A stretch of 64,000 bases of DNA from Longitalea arenae (lineage in GTDB: Bacteria > Bacteroidota > Bacteroidia > Chitinophagales > Chitinophagaceae), in NCBI RefSeq assembly GCF_016924755.1, contig NZ_JAFFJX010000002.1:744001-808000 (forward strand), written 5' to 3'. The stretch's first letter is position 1. Each line of letters opens with the position of its first letter. Below, one piece after another: positions 46,498 to 54,641 of the stretch. Below the pieces are notes generated by a model, which worked only from the letters and a program-made list of their open reading frames with translations, was not told the DNA's origin and did no database searches. A program made the position numbers and the translations under genes.

Positions 46498-49110
46498 ATG
46501 AAAAGATCGATGTGCACAATGATCTTGTGTTTATTCTGTGTTTTCATGATGGGGCAGACTGGCGATAGAACCATTTATTTTAATTTAATCATTGATTCAA
46601 CCCCTGTTTCGAAACCACTTCCGGAATTAATTACCATGAGTTATGTACCTTATGAAATAAGGCCATGGCATCAAAGAATAACAAAGAAAGATCCAAATAG
46701 GAATATTGAATGGATAATTCCGTCAAACGAACCCATTAATTTATATCTGTCTTTACCCATAGCCAATTCATTTAAAAGTTGGGTGCTTGAACCTGGCGAT
46801 AGTATTATAGTAAATTACAAAGATGAAAGAGTACGTTTTTCGGGAAAAGGAGCCGATAAGCTCATCCTGAATAACGAAATTGCCACCCTTAAAGAAGCGC
46901 TGCAAAAACCTTCAAATCCTACATTTTATGTTACAAACTCTGTACAGGATTATATAGAATGGAGGGAATACTTAAATCGTGAATTGGCTTTAATTGAATT
47001 ATTAATTGAATCCAGTAAAGAAAAATTAAATTCGTTTTCATTTAACTACCTGAAATTGACCGCCATTGAGGACTATGAAGATCGGCTAAGACATAAATTT
47101 ATGAACCTCCGGCTGGAAGAACTTCATGTTGATAAAAAAACACTTTGCAAAATATTTGACGAGGACTTTTTTACCCCTAAGCTCCTTTGGTTCAGATCAC
47201 AACCAACTGCATGGATAGGTGAGCATGTAATAACTGGATTTAATAGATTATTTCTGGCCCGACAAAACAATTTTCCTCCTGATCATAGAGGCGCATTGGT
47301 TAGTAAAGAAGAGTTTGCACTGGCAATGTTTAATAACGGCAAAAATATCTATAAAGGAGATGCGCTGGAATACGGCTTGATGGAATTTTTAACCAGCTAT
47401 GTTATAAAAGAGTTTGGCTTTTCTCCAGTCACCGAAACTTTATTACACAAATATTATAGTGATCCGGAGAGAAAGCCTGAGTTCCAGGCTTATGTCAAAA
47501 ACTTTGAGCAAAATACCCGGATGGTTACAAAAAATGAAAGAGTGCCTGATTTTACTGTCTATGATGCTCAGTTAAAACCAATTACCAGGTCAGGTTTAAT
47601 GGGAAAAGTAGTTTTAATGCATTTTTGGAAAGCCGGAGATCCTGCCAGCGCAAGGTTAGCTAATTCCCTAAAAAAAGTTGAAACCTTATTTAGGGACAAT
47701 CCAAATGTAACTTTTCTTCATATTTCTGCAGACAAAGATCGGTCAGCCTGGCTCAAGAATTTAAGCAAATCAACTTATACGACAGGAATGGGGATCAATG
47801 CTTATGTTGATCAAAAAGATGGCCAGGATAATATACTCGACTCCTTTAACATAAAAGAATTTCCCGCAGTAATTCTTGTCAACTATAATGGAAAGGTTAT
47901 TTCAAATTCACTAGTAGACTCTTTTTCTGTAAATGATAAGTTAATTGGTTTGATCAGAAAACATGCATTAAAAGCTGCGGTAGAGGACTGGCAGGGAGGT
48001 TCAGATGGTCCATATATATTACATGAAACGAGTGGTAGTAAATCATATACATTTGAAAAAGGGGTTATGGCTGTAAAGGCTATGCAGGAAGAAAATAATA
48101 AGCCTGTTTTGGTTGCTACTGACGAGCCGGGTAAAAAGTTTACGGTAAAACTAAAAGTCAATACATTCATTGAGCCATCCGTATTTCCACGGCCAGAAAA
48201 GCTCATTGCCTTTTCGGATATTGAAGGCAATTTTGATGCGTTACGAATGTTGCTGCAAAATAATAAAGTAATTGATGCACAATTTAATTGGACTTTTGGT
48301 AAAGGACACCTGGTATTTGCCGGGGATATGTTTGACAGGGGTGAACAAGTTACAGAATGTTTATGGCTGTTGTATTCCCTGGAAGAAAAAGCGAGGAAGG
48401 AAGGTGGATATGTTCATTTTATTTTAGGAAATCATGAACTAATGAACTTGGATAAAAACCATAAGTATGCAAGAAGTAAGTATAAAGAAAATGCAACAAA
48501 AATGGGTAAGACATTAGCAGAGATTTATGGCAATAACAGTGAATTGGGAAAATGGCTTCGCACAAAAAACATTGTTGAAAAGATTGGAGACATACTTTTT
48601 ATGCATGCGGGACTTAGTCAGGAGGTAAATGATCTGGGATTGACAATTGAACAAATTAATGAATTAGCAAGGCCTTATTATGACAATGCCAGTGCAGCAA
48701 AGCAATCTTCCGACCGGCGCCTTGCTTTACTTTTTGATAATGAATTGTCTCCTTTTTGGTACAGGAACTATTATAAAGAAAAACCGGTAGTATTCGGTCT
48801 TGCAAGAAATAAGCAGGTTGCAGAATATAGAACGCCTGTTAATGTCATTGATGAAATATTGACGCATTATCAGGTTAATAAAATTGTTACGGGCCATACT
48901 ATTTTTGAAGGAGTTAAGGAAGGGGATATAGGGAAAAATCTGACTGTTCACTATAATGGCAAAGTTATAAACACAGATACCAAACATGCCAGCGGACATA
49001 CTGAGGCCTTGTTAATTGTAGGAGATACATATTATAAAGTAAATAAAATGGGGGAAAGGCAAGAGTTATTTAGTTCAATTCCTGTCAGAAATAATATCGT
49101 TTTAAAATAA
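46498..49110 (+). CDS. Exported fusion: thioredoxin-like domain without active cysteines plus PPP-like metallophosphatase
   Basis: The 870-aa protein has a signal peptide (about 1-20) and an N-terminal region (about 20-340) of unknown fold that resembles the leader part of TlpA-like proteins. A thioredoxin-like domain (about 349-495) has VPDFTVYD and then F376-W-K-A-G-D-P-A-S384 where FWxxWCxxC is expected; both cysteines are replaced (Asp, Ser). From 568 on is a calcineurin-like/PPP phosphatase: SDIEGN (D574, E576 in place of the usual His), GDMFDRG, GNHE (644-647), FMHAG and GHT. The phosphatase half is paralogous to the gene at 51469. It follows SusD by 49 bp and is closed by a terminator. 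Confidence 0.85.
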   Translation: MKRSMCTMILCLFCVFMMGQTGDRTIYFNLIIDSTPVSKPLPELITMSYVPYEIRPWHQRITKKDPNRNIEWIIPSNEPINLYLSLPIANSFKSWVLEPGDSIIVNYKDERVRFSGKGADKLILNNEIATLKEALQKPSNPTFYVTNSVQDYIEWREYLNRELALIELLIESSKEKLNSFSFNYLKLTAIEDYEDRLRHKFMNLRLEELHVDKKTLCKIFDEDFFTPKLLWFRSQPTAWIGEHVITGFNRLFLARQNNFPPDHRGALVSKEEFALAMFNNGKNIYKGDALEYGLMEFLTSYVIKEFGFSPVTETLLHKYYSDPERKPEFQAYVKNFEQNTRMVTKNERVPDFTVYDAQLKPITRSGLMGKVVLMHFWKAGDPASARLANSLKKVETLFRDNPNVTFLHISADKDRSAWLKNLSKSTYTTGMGINAYVDQKDGQDNILDSFNIKEFPAVILVNYNGKVISNSLVDSFSVNDKLIGLIRKHALKAAVEDWQGGSDGPYILHETSGSKSYTFEKGVMAVKAMQEENNKPVLVATDEPGKKFTVKLKVNTFIEPSVFPRPEKLIAFSDIEGNFDALRMLLQNNKVIDAQFNWTFGKGHLVFAGDMFDRGEQVTECLWLLYSLEEKARKEGGYVHFILGNHELMNLDKNHKYARSKYKENATKMGKTLAEIYGNNSELGKWLRTKNIVEKIGDILFMHAGLSQEVNDLGLTIEQINELARPYYDNASAAKQSSDRRLALLFDNELSPFWYRNYYKEKPVVFGLARNKQVAEYRTPVNVIDEILTHYQVNKIVTGHTIFEGVKEGDIGKNLTVHYNGKVINTDTKHASGHTEALLIVGDTYYKVNKMGERQELFSSIPVRNNIVLK

Positions 49111-49131
49111 TAGTACATAAAAAACATGGAG

Positions 49132-49158
49132 CCCCACCAGATCAAGGTGGGGTTTTTT
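49132..49158 (+). terminator. Rho-independent terminator after the fusion gene
   Basis: CCCCACC (49132-49138) pairs with GGTGGGG (49146-49152), followed by six T. It ends the FecR-SusC-SusD-fusion transcript and sets the small peptide gene apart. Confidence 0.85.
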
Positions 49159-49164
49159 ATTTTT

Positions 49165-49189
49165 ATGGGTCTTGTGTAGCAAGACTCAT
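49165..49189 (+). other. Stem-loop in the leader of the small peptide gene
   Basis: ATGGGTCTTG (49165-49174) pairs with CAAGACTCAT (49180-49189), ten bp with one G-T pair and a five-base loop. No T-run follows. It lies between the upstream terminator and the palindrome at 49208; it may be an operator or, if transcribed, a 5' mRNA structure. Confidence 0.5.
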
Positions 49190-49207
49190 GCAAAATAATT
49201 TTACAAC

Positions 49208-49221
49208 GCAATGGCCATTGC
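49208..49221. promoter_or_regulatory. 14-bp perfect palindrome, candidate operator
   Basis: GCAATGGCCATTGC is its own reverse complement and lies 27 bp before the ATG at 49249. A perfect even-length palindrome in this AT-rich leader is unlikely to be chance and fits a dimeric repressor site over the transcription start. Confidence 0.5.
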
Positions 49222-49248
49222 AGATTCCATTAATTTTTAAACTTTAAA

Positions 49249-49542
49249 ATGAATATTATGAAACTGAACAATTTGAGGAAATTCTCAATACTGGGATTAG
49301 CATTGCTCGCCACTTCCGCAGTTGTAGCAGCTTTTGTTCCCAGCTCAAAATCCACTGATTCAACAGCATTAAACGGCCCAGGAAGCTTAACGCAGGCAGG
49401 AACCGATAATACTGCAACATGTGCAACCGTACAAAGCAATCCCAATTGCAATAATACCGTTACAGAAGGAGATGCCGGTTCTTCCAGCGCTGGTGGTACT
49501 ACGTCTGCTGATCTGAATCGCAACACTACATTGGCTGAGTAA
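49249..49542 (+). CDS. Small secreted peptide with two cysteines (NVEALA-like context)
   Basis: The 97-aa product has a short basic start, a hydrophobic core (about 13-29), and a mature Ser/Thr/Asn/Gly-rich tail with two cysteines, C58 and C67. There is no enzyme-like motif. Bacteroidota encode several families of such short exported peptides (for example NVEALA and DUF6520), often near propeller lipoproteins, SusC/SusD and redox proteins; this one lacks the NVEALA ending, so I do not assign it. It is bracketed by two terminators and has a stem-loop and palindrome upstream, suggesting separately controlled, strong expression. A second ATG at 49258 is possible. Confidence 0.75.
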   Translation: MNIMKLNNLRKFSILGLALLATSAVVAAFVPSSKSTDSTALNGPGSLTQAGTDNTATCATVQSNPNCNNTVTEGDAGSSSAGGTTSADLNRNTTLAE

Positions 49543-49577
49543 TCGTTAATGAATTATTCTTTCATAATGTAAAGATT

Positions 49578-49609
49578 GTAATAGAACAGTTTAAAAACTG
49601 TTCTATTAC
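49578..49609 (+). terminator. Hairpin terminator after the small peptide gene
   Basis: A 15-bp perfect inverted repeat (49578-49592 with 49595-49609; GTAATAGAACAGTTT and its complement) forms a long AT-rich stem 36 bp after the peptide stop. Only a short T-run follows, but the stem is long. Confidence 0.7.
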
Positions 49610-49686
49610 TTTCAAATTCATACTTGCAATCGGCAAAAGCAATACCTGAACAATCAACGTGTTTCATCCCAATTAGTGTTAATAAT

Positions 49687-50871
49687 ATGAAGAAGAATAT
49701 AATCTATATCACAGGTATCGTATTATTTTTCTCTTACACATCATGTAAGGAGAATGACGCTCCAATTCAGGTTGCAACCTATAATTATCAACAACCTCAA
49801 TATAACAACGTAAGTTTGGAGATAGGGTCAGATACTATGCATTTTGCACTGAGTGACACGAGTTATAATAAAGTGGGGATAATCAATCTGTTTACCGACA
49901 AGGGAGTTGAATATATTTCGATTTTTGATACCCGCTCTGAAGCTATTAACATTTATCAGTTGAATACACAACAATTGGTGAAAAGAATTATACCAGGTAA
50001 ATATCTTTCAGGCAAAGGGTCATACAAACCCACTGTTTTTTGTAAAAATTTTGATAGCATTTTTGTAAGAAATAACAGAAAGACATTGTCAATGCTCGAC
50101 AGTAGTGGACATATAAAAAAGACCATTAATTATCCGGATGTATCTTCTCACGTAATAGCATTTAAAACAAACAGGCCGTTAGTGGTGAAAAACGGTATTG
50201 TTTTCGCAGGCATTCGCCCTTCTGGTACGCTGACAACCCTTAAAAAATTAAAGCAATGGAAAACAATGAACGTGATTGATTTTAATAATAGTAAAATAGA
50301 TAAATTGTATTTTTTGCCCGAATCATACCGAAATAATTTATACGGCTATCATTTTATGAATTATAGTTACTGTTTTAATGATAGGGGAAATTTTGTATTT
50401 AGCTTTCCTGCAGATTCAAGCCTTTATGAAACAAATCTAACCGATTTCCATATAGCTCATTATGGAAAAAGCAAGTTTCAACAAGGACCAATAAGTCCTG
50501 TTAATGAGGAGGATTTGGACAGGGGAGATGGCAGCAAGCAATATCACATCAGAGATGCTTATGGAGCTGTTTATTTTGATCCGTTCCATAAAATATATTT
50601 GCGATACTTCAGGCAAAAGACCAGCGAGTCAGGCTATGACAATAATAAAAGAGAGGTTAAAGAGAGTGTTCTGATATTTAATAATAATCTCCAGATCATT
50701 GGTGAATCACCAATTCCGGAGTCTGTCAGTTTTAGCAATCTTTTTATTACAGCCAATGGACGGATCTTTGCGCAGGTAGACAAAAAAGATGAGAATGCGT
50801 TGCATTTTGTTCAGATAAAATTAAATTATAACGACCTCCCTGATGCTTCCATTCAAATAACCCAAAAATGA
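49687..50871 (+). CDS. DUF4221-like beta-propeller lipoprotein
   Basis: The start is the ATG at 49687 (394 aa); the frame opens earlier with a TTG in the terminator region. A lipoprotein signal ends in SYTSC (lipid Cys 20). The remainder is a chain of beta-strand repeats with no catalytic motif, and ends in FAQVDKKDENALHFVQIKL, similar in style to DUF4221/6-bladed propeller proteins of Bacteroidota. It is likely surface-exposed and a binding or sensing partner of the peptide upstream (inference from order). Its stop overlaps the next start as ATGA. Confidence 0.75.
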   Translation: MKKNIIYITGIVLFFSYTSCKENDAPIQVATYNYQQPQYNNVSLEIGSDTMHFALSDTSYNKVGIINLFTDKGVEYISIFDTRSEAINIYQLNTQQLVKRIIPGKYLSGKGSYKPTVFCKNFDSIFVRNNRKTLSMLDSSGHIKKTINYPDVSSHVIAFKTNRPLVVKNGIVFAGIRPSGTLTTLKKLKQWKTMNVIDFNNSKIDKLYFLPESYRNNLYGYHFMNYSYCFNDRGNFVFSFPADSSLYETNLTDFHIAHYGKSKFQQGPISPVNEEDLDRGDGSKQYHIRDAYGAVYFDPFHKIYLRYFRQKTSESGYDNNKREVKESVLIFNNNLQIIGESPIPESVSFSNLFITANGRIFAQVDKKDENALHFVQIKLNYNDLPDASIQITQK

Positions 50872-51452
50872 ATTTAAAAAGTGTGAATAGATTACAATAT
50901 TATACTAATTGTATATTAGGATACTTGCTCATAGCATGCTTTTCAAATTGTGACAATTCAGGTAGTAAGATCAATAGTTCATCCTTGATTACCGATCCTG
51001 GGATGCAGGACTCAATATTCAAGACTTTGGTAAGTTTTACTGATCACTCGATACCAGAAAATGAATTAAGCGACTCGTTAGCATTCTTGGTGTTACCAGT
51101 GGAGGCTAGCTGCCCAAGTTGCCGCAAAAGAACCATTGACAGTATATTAAAAAATATAAATAACCTTATTCAGAACCATTACATAATTATTTCAGCATCG
51201 GGAGGATATAAAACTATAAATTCCTATTTCCGTGAGCAGAATGGGAAACTTCCCGAGATGAAAAGTAATTTGTTTTTGGATACAACCCATCTGGCTTTGA
51301 AAAAAGAATTATTTGAGAACAATACAGTAATATACTATACTTCAAACCGTAAAGCTTTTAAAAAGGTAAGTAGCATTCCGGCAACAATACGAGAAGATCT
51401 GAGAGAGTTTTTTTCAGGAACCAGAAGCGATAAGCATATAACATCAAAATAA
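50868..51452 (+). CDS. Lipoprotein with CxxC thioredoxin-like motif
   Basis: The 194-aa protein overlaps the preceding gene by four bases (ATGA), so the two are translationally coupled. The N-terminus is a lipoprotein-type signal with Cys24 (LIAC) or Cys28 as the lipid site. Residues 73-90, FLVLPVEASCPSCRKRTI, place C82-x-x-C85 after a hydrophobic strand, as in thioredoxin-like folds. It could form or reduce a disulphide in an exported partner such as the two-cysteine peptide at 49249. The family is not recognised further. Confidence 0.7.
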   Translation: MNLKSVNRLQYYTNCILGYLLIACFSNCDNSGSKINSSSLITDPGMQDSIFKTLVSFTDHSIPENELSDSLAFLVLPVEASCPSCRKRTIDSILKNINNLIQNHYIIISASGGYKTINSYFREQNGKLPEMKSNLFLDTTHLALKKELFENNTVIYYTSNRKAFKKVSSIPATIREDLREFFSGTRSDKHITSK

Positions 51453-51468
51453 AGTCGGGAATTAAATA

Positions 51469-52392
51469 ATGGAAATGAACATGAATGTAAATCCTAAAAT
51501 AGCATTAAGTATTCCCAATGCAAGTAAACCGGGGAGGTATTTTTCACTTAGATTAAAAGAAGGAATAATGAATGAACCTTCTGAATATGCATTTTCCGGA
51601 AAAATACTTGCAGTATCAGATATTGAGGGGAATTTCCAGGCGTTCTGCAAATTGCTAACAAGAAACAGAATAATTAATAAATATTTTGAATGGATCTTTG
51701 AAGACGGGCATTTAGTGATAAACGGTGATTGTTTTGACAGAGGCGATCAGGTCACAGAATGTCTTTGGTTGATTTATGCGCTGGAAGAACGGGCTATAAA
51801 GGAAGGAGGTCATGTGCATTTTATTCTTGGCAATCATGAAATCATGAACTTAAATGGAGATTGGCGTTATATTCATCCCAAATATGCTGAGCAAACAAAA
51901 TCCCGAAAGCCCCCTGCAGCCATTTATGACGGGAACGGTGAGTTGTGGCGATGGTTGTGCACGAAAAACATTATTGAAAAAATTGGCGATATCTTATTTG
52001 TCCATGGTGGTATTTCCAAAGAACTGCTTAAATTAAACCTTACAATAAAAGATATAAATTTTAAATCAAGGCCTTTCTACGCTCACGCTAATCAACAATT
52101 TGTTGATCCTGTACTAAACATAGTGTTCAATAGCGACCAATCTCCTTTCTGGTATCGCGGTTATTACCAGGACACAGTTACAGAAGAACAAATTGATGAT
52201 GCCTTGAGATATTTTGGAGTGAAAACAATCGTTACGGGCCATACAACAATAGATAGGATCACCTCATTCTTTAATGGGAAAGTTATAAATATTGACACTG
52301 ATCATGCAGGAGGAAATTCACAAGCACTATTAATTAAGAATGATAGATTTTATAGAATAACGAATGATGGAAAAAGAGAAAGAATCAAGTGA
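51469..52392 (+). CDS. PPP-like metallophosphatase (calcineurin-like phosphoesterase), cytoplasmic
   Basis: The 307-aa protein has no signal peptide. Motifs: SDIEGN (D51, E53), NGDCFDRGDQVTE, GNHE (121-124), FVHGG, and GHTT. It is paralogous to residues 568-870 of the fusion at 46498, including the DIEGN variant with Glu in place of the usual metal-binding His. PPP-type enzymes remove phosphate from Ser/Thr or small molecules; the target is unknown. It lies 16 bp after the CxxC lipoprotein, as the third gene of the 49687 operon. The pair means the same activity may be placed on both sides of the inner membrane. Confidence 0.9.
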   Translation: MEMNMNVNPKIALSIPNASKPGRYFSLRLKEGIMNEPSEYAFSGKILAVSDIEGNFQAFCKLLTRNRIINKYFEWIFEDGHLVINGDCFDRGDQVTECLWLIYALEERAIKEGGHVHFILGNHEIMNLNGDWRYIHPKYAEQTKSRKPPAAIYDGNGELWRWLCTKNIIEKIGDILFVHGGISKELLKLNLTIKDINFKSRPFYAHANQQFVDPVLNIVFNSDQSPFWYRGYYQDTVTEEQIDDALRYFGVKTIVTGHTTIDRITSFFNGKVINIDTDHAGGNSQALLIKNDRFYRITNDGKRERIK

Positions 52393-52497
52393 ATATGGAA
52401 AAACTATTCACATTCACTTTGAAGTCAAACTTTCCCTGTCCATCCTATTATAAGAGATTAGGGGTAGGGAAAATTAAGCCAGCTTTTGTTTGAATTC

Positions 52498-52761
52498 TTA
52501 AGCAGTTATACGCTGGTTACTTAATTCGTCCTTTTTTAGGAAGCGAATGGTAAATGATCCTTCCTCATCATAATAATATGATTGCCGGTATTTGCAAAAC
52601 TTTATTGGTGCTCCATGAACTTTCATTATGTTTAGATATACATAAACAGTTGCCCGGGATAAACCTAACCTTTCACCTAATTTCTTAGCTGTTCCTGTAC
52701 CTTTAATTTTAATAAGGTGATCTAAAAGTTCAATACGCTTTAATGTTTCATCATAATACAT
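52498..52761 (-). CDS. Small HTH-domain protein (HTH_11/DeoR-like)
   Basis: The 87-aa protein has a helix-turn-helix (about 12-48, GTGTAKKLGERLGLSRATVYVYLNIMK in two overlapping pieces) followed by a short strand-rich C-terminus (IKFCKYRQSYYYDEEGSFTIRF). It is clearly a paralogue of the 92-aa protein at 56891 along its whole length. It is probably a local DNA-binding regulator. It lies at the end of the AT-rich island, convergent with the phosphatase gene. Confidence 0.85.
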   Translation of the reverse strand: MYYDETLKRIELLDHLIKIKGTGTAKKLGERLGLSRATVYVYLNIMKVHGAPIKFCKYRQSYYYDEEGSFTIRFLKKDELSNQRITA

Positions 52762-53003
52762 GTGGATAAGATTTTGATCTGAAATATATAAAGTGTTGAT
52801 TTATGTAAAAATATTAGTTCAATTTCAGGCGCTATTGATTATAAAGCGTTTGTTCATACATACAAGCAGTACTATAATGGTTTAAAATTACAAGCCATTA
52901 CCGCAGTTATTCTGCAGCCCAATATTATCTTTTATAACAACAAAGGTTGAATGTCAACTATTGCAAGGTTTTTATTCGATAAATTAAATGGTGTTATAAA
53001 AAC

Positions 53004-53031
53004 AATGCCCCGCGGATGCTGGCGGGGCATT
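53004..53031 (-). terminator. Strong rho-independent terminator
   Basis: AATGCCCCGC (53004-53013) pairs perfectly with GCGGGGCATT (53022-53031) around an eight-base loop. On the minus strand the stem is followed by TGTTTTTAT, a good T-run, so it most likely ends the leftward 57732-53303 transcript; on the + strand TTTTAT also follows. Confidence 0.8.
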
Positions 53032-53220
53032 TTATAATACTAATACTCTCTTTTGAATGATATAGGCTGAAGGGCTAACAGGCAATCTGAGCTATTGTAA
53101 AAGGCGCTTTAATACCAATGGGAATCGTCTCAAATCATTTTACCGGCAATTGCCTATGCACTGCTAATGACAATAGATTTCTATGGTTATGCCAAAATCG
53201 GCATTGACCGACCAACCAAA

Positions 53221-53277
53221 CCCGGGTCTTTCCGAGATCCGGGCAATAAATGTGTACAAAACGTCGTAAGACGTCTT
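53221..53277. other. Hairpin and palindrome pair downstream of the lysine-tailed HTH gene
   Basis: CCCGGGTCT (53221-53229) pairs with AGATCCGGG (53235-53243) with one mismatch-type pair. ACGTC-GTAA-GACGT (53261-53274) forms a second stem with a GNRA-type loop, and AAGACGTCTT (53268-53277) is a perfect palindrome. They lie 26-82 bp beyond the stop at 53303, so they are probably part of its 3' untranslated region. Confidence 0.45.
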
Positions 53278-53302
53278 CCAACAATAAAAACCGTCTTATC
53301 CG

Positions 53303-53638
53303 TCAGTTAAGTACCTCTGCGCTAAGATTCTGCTTTACCTCTTCTTCTTCAAGGTGAACATACTGGGCGAATTCTCTGATCGACACATAGTCTTTCTTTT
53401 TACGGCCCAATTCTTCGCGGATCGTTTGTAATAACCGCTGGGCGGTACGTATGTTAATGCCAAGGATCTTTGTGATATCATTGGTATGAATCACCAGCCG
53501 TTGGGTGGCTCTTCTGGCTGAGGCGGGCAGTTTTTTGCCAGTCTTTTTCTTTTTAACGGCGGCATTCTTTTTTGTAGCTGTTGCCTTCTTTTTTGCGGGA
53601 ACGATCTTTTTTGCAGCAATGCGTTTCTTCTTTGCCAT
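53303..53638 (-). CDS. Lysine-rich-tailed HTH protein
   Basis: The first ATG is at 53638 (111 aa); an upstream TTG three codons earlier is less likely. Residues 1-45 are Lys/Ala-rich, like a histone H1 or HU tail. Residues 50-105 form a domain with ITKILGINIRTAQRLLQTIRE and YVSIREFAQYVHLEEEEV, which looks like an HTH found in many small Bacteroidota proteins. It probably binds DNA, with the tail adding non-specific affinity. It is last in the leftward block, 171 bp after the unknown gene at 53809. Confidence 0.78.
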   Translation of the reverse strand: MAKKKRIAAKKIVPAKKKATATKKNAAVKKKKTGKKLPASARRATQRLVIHTNDITKILGINIRTAQRLLQTIREELGRKKKDYVSIREFAQYVHLEEEEVKQNLSAEVLN

Positions 53639-53808
53639 GCTGTTCAATACATTTAATGGTTAAGCCAATAGTGGCAGTTGGCTTACTAATCGGAGCATCG
53701 TGTATAAAACTTCCAAAGTATCTGTTGGCGGAAGTGCTACTTTCTGGCCGTTAAATTAAAAGGATTTTTGAAATCACACAAATTTATTACATAAAGCGAG
53801 CCGCATTT

Positions 53809-54603
53809 CTATTCGCTGTCTGCCATCGTGATGCTCGCTTTGCACCAATCAACCAGCATCAACTGCCAGGTCGTGGCCACCTGCGCAAATTCGTCGTCGA
53901 TACCGTCAGTACTGAGCAGGCATAAATGGGTAATTTGGTTGCCAACAAGTGTACCGTAATAGGTATAGTTGTCCGACTGCAGGGCAAAGCCGTTGTTGAT
54001 ATAGTCTCTCCCTTCGAGCCGGATATTTCCTTTTTTACGGATGGGAATAGCTGCGCAAAAAGCGTCAAATGGAATATTGGCCCCTAGCTGGTTGGTCTGC
54101 TGGCGGATATGGATATCCTTGTAACCCATTAAGGGATTTGTATTGCTTTCCGCTAATAAAATGGGGTCTATAAGCGCCATTTCCTCCTGTATTGCTGACA
54201 TCGCTGATATGGGCAGGAACTCCAGCTGTAGCCATTCATCCTTTGTTATATCTACTGTAAACTCCTGATAAAATGGGGTAGAAGTGGGTTGGGCATCGGT
54301 AGCATGGCGGGTGGGAACATTATGGCCTAATGCGGCCGCTTCCAACTGATCTTTGCTTAGTACATGAAGGGTCAACTTTCTGAAGATGGCTATATCGTCT
54401 GCTCCTGGCGGGTTGGCCTTAATTACCCGCCATTCCCGGCCCTCTATTACCATAGAAACCGGTTTATTGAATGCAGGCGGCAATTGCGCCAATCCAAGCT
54501 TATATTTCCCGATTAGTGTCCCCGAGATCCCATCGATACAGGTAACCCTGATCTTTCTTGGGAATAATTGCAGCGCTGCATCCAGTACCTTAGCGTAATT
54601 CAC
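53809..54603 (-). CDS. Unknown protein encoded next to the kinase-LanC fusion
   Basis: The 264-aa protein starts with GTG at 54603 (no nearby ATG), 38 bp after the kinase-LanC stop, so it is very likely co-transcribed. It has no signal peptide or membrane span. It is a mixed alpha/beta sequence with IGKYKLGLAQLPPAFNKPVS near the N-terminus and a C-terminal half ending in a helix. I do not recognise the family. It may be an accessory or regulator of the kinase. Confidence 0.75.
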   Translation of the reverse strand: MNYAKVLDAALQLFPRKIRVTCIDGISGTLIGKYKLGLAQLPPAFNKPVSMVIEGREWRVIKANPPGADDIAIFRKLTLHVLSKDQLEAAALGHNVPTRHATDAQPTSTPFYQEFTVDITKDEWLQLEFLPISAMSAIQEEMALIDPILLAESNTNPLMGYKDIHIRQQTNQLGANIPFDAFCAAIPIRKKGNIRLEGRDYINNGFALQSDNYTYYGTLVGNQITHLCLLSTDGIDDEFAQVATTWQLMLVDWCKASITMADSE

Positions 54604-54641
54604 AATATAGAATAGGTTTAATTAAAACTAAAAAAGCACTA

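Larger units (their letters stand above)
52762..53302. other. Intergenic region with several hairpins
   Basis: The 541 bp hold no convincing gene. They include the strong terminator 53004-53031, a hairpin at 53221-53243, and the overlapping ACGTC-GTAA-GACGT and AAGACGTCTT palindromes at 53261-53277. GC content rises through this stretch, marking the right edge of the AT-rich island. Confidence 0.55.

Noticed and set aside
49249-49542. Lanthipeptide precursor for the kinase-LanC protein
   Set aside because: The peptide has a Sec-type signal peptide rather than a leader for cytoplasmic modification, lies about 5 kb away in another operon and has only two cysteines. It is possible but not supported enough to assert.
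49249-49542. Assignment to the NVEALA family
   Set aside because: Size, export signal and context fit, but the defining C-terminal motif is not present.
52405-52475. Hairpin after the cytoplasmic phosphatase gene
   Set aside because: TTTCCCT and AGGGAAA arms pair but the loop is long and no T-run follows; not a convincing terminator.
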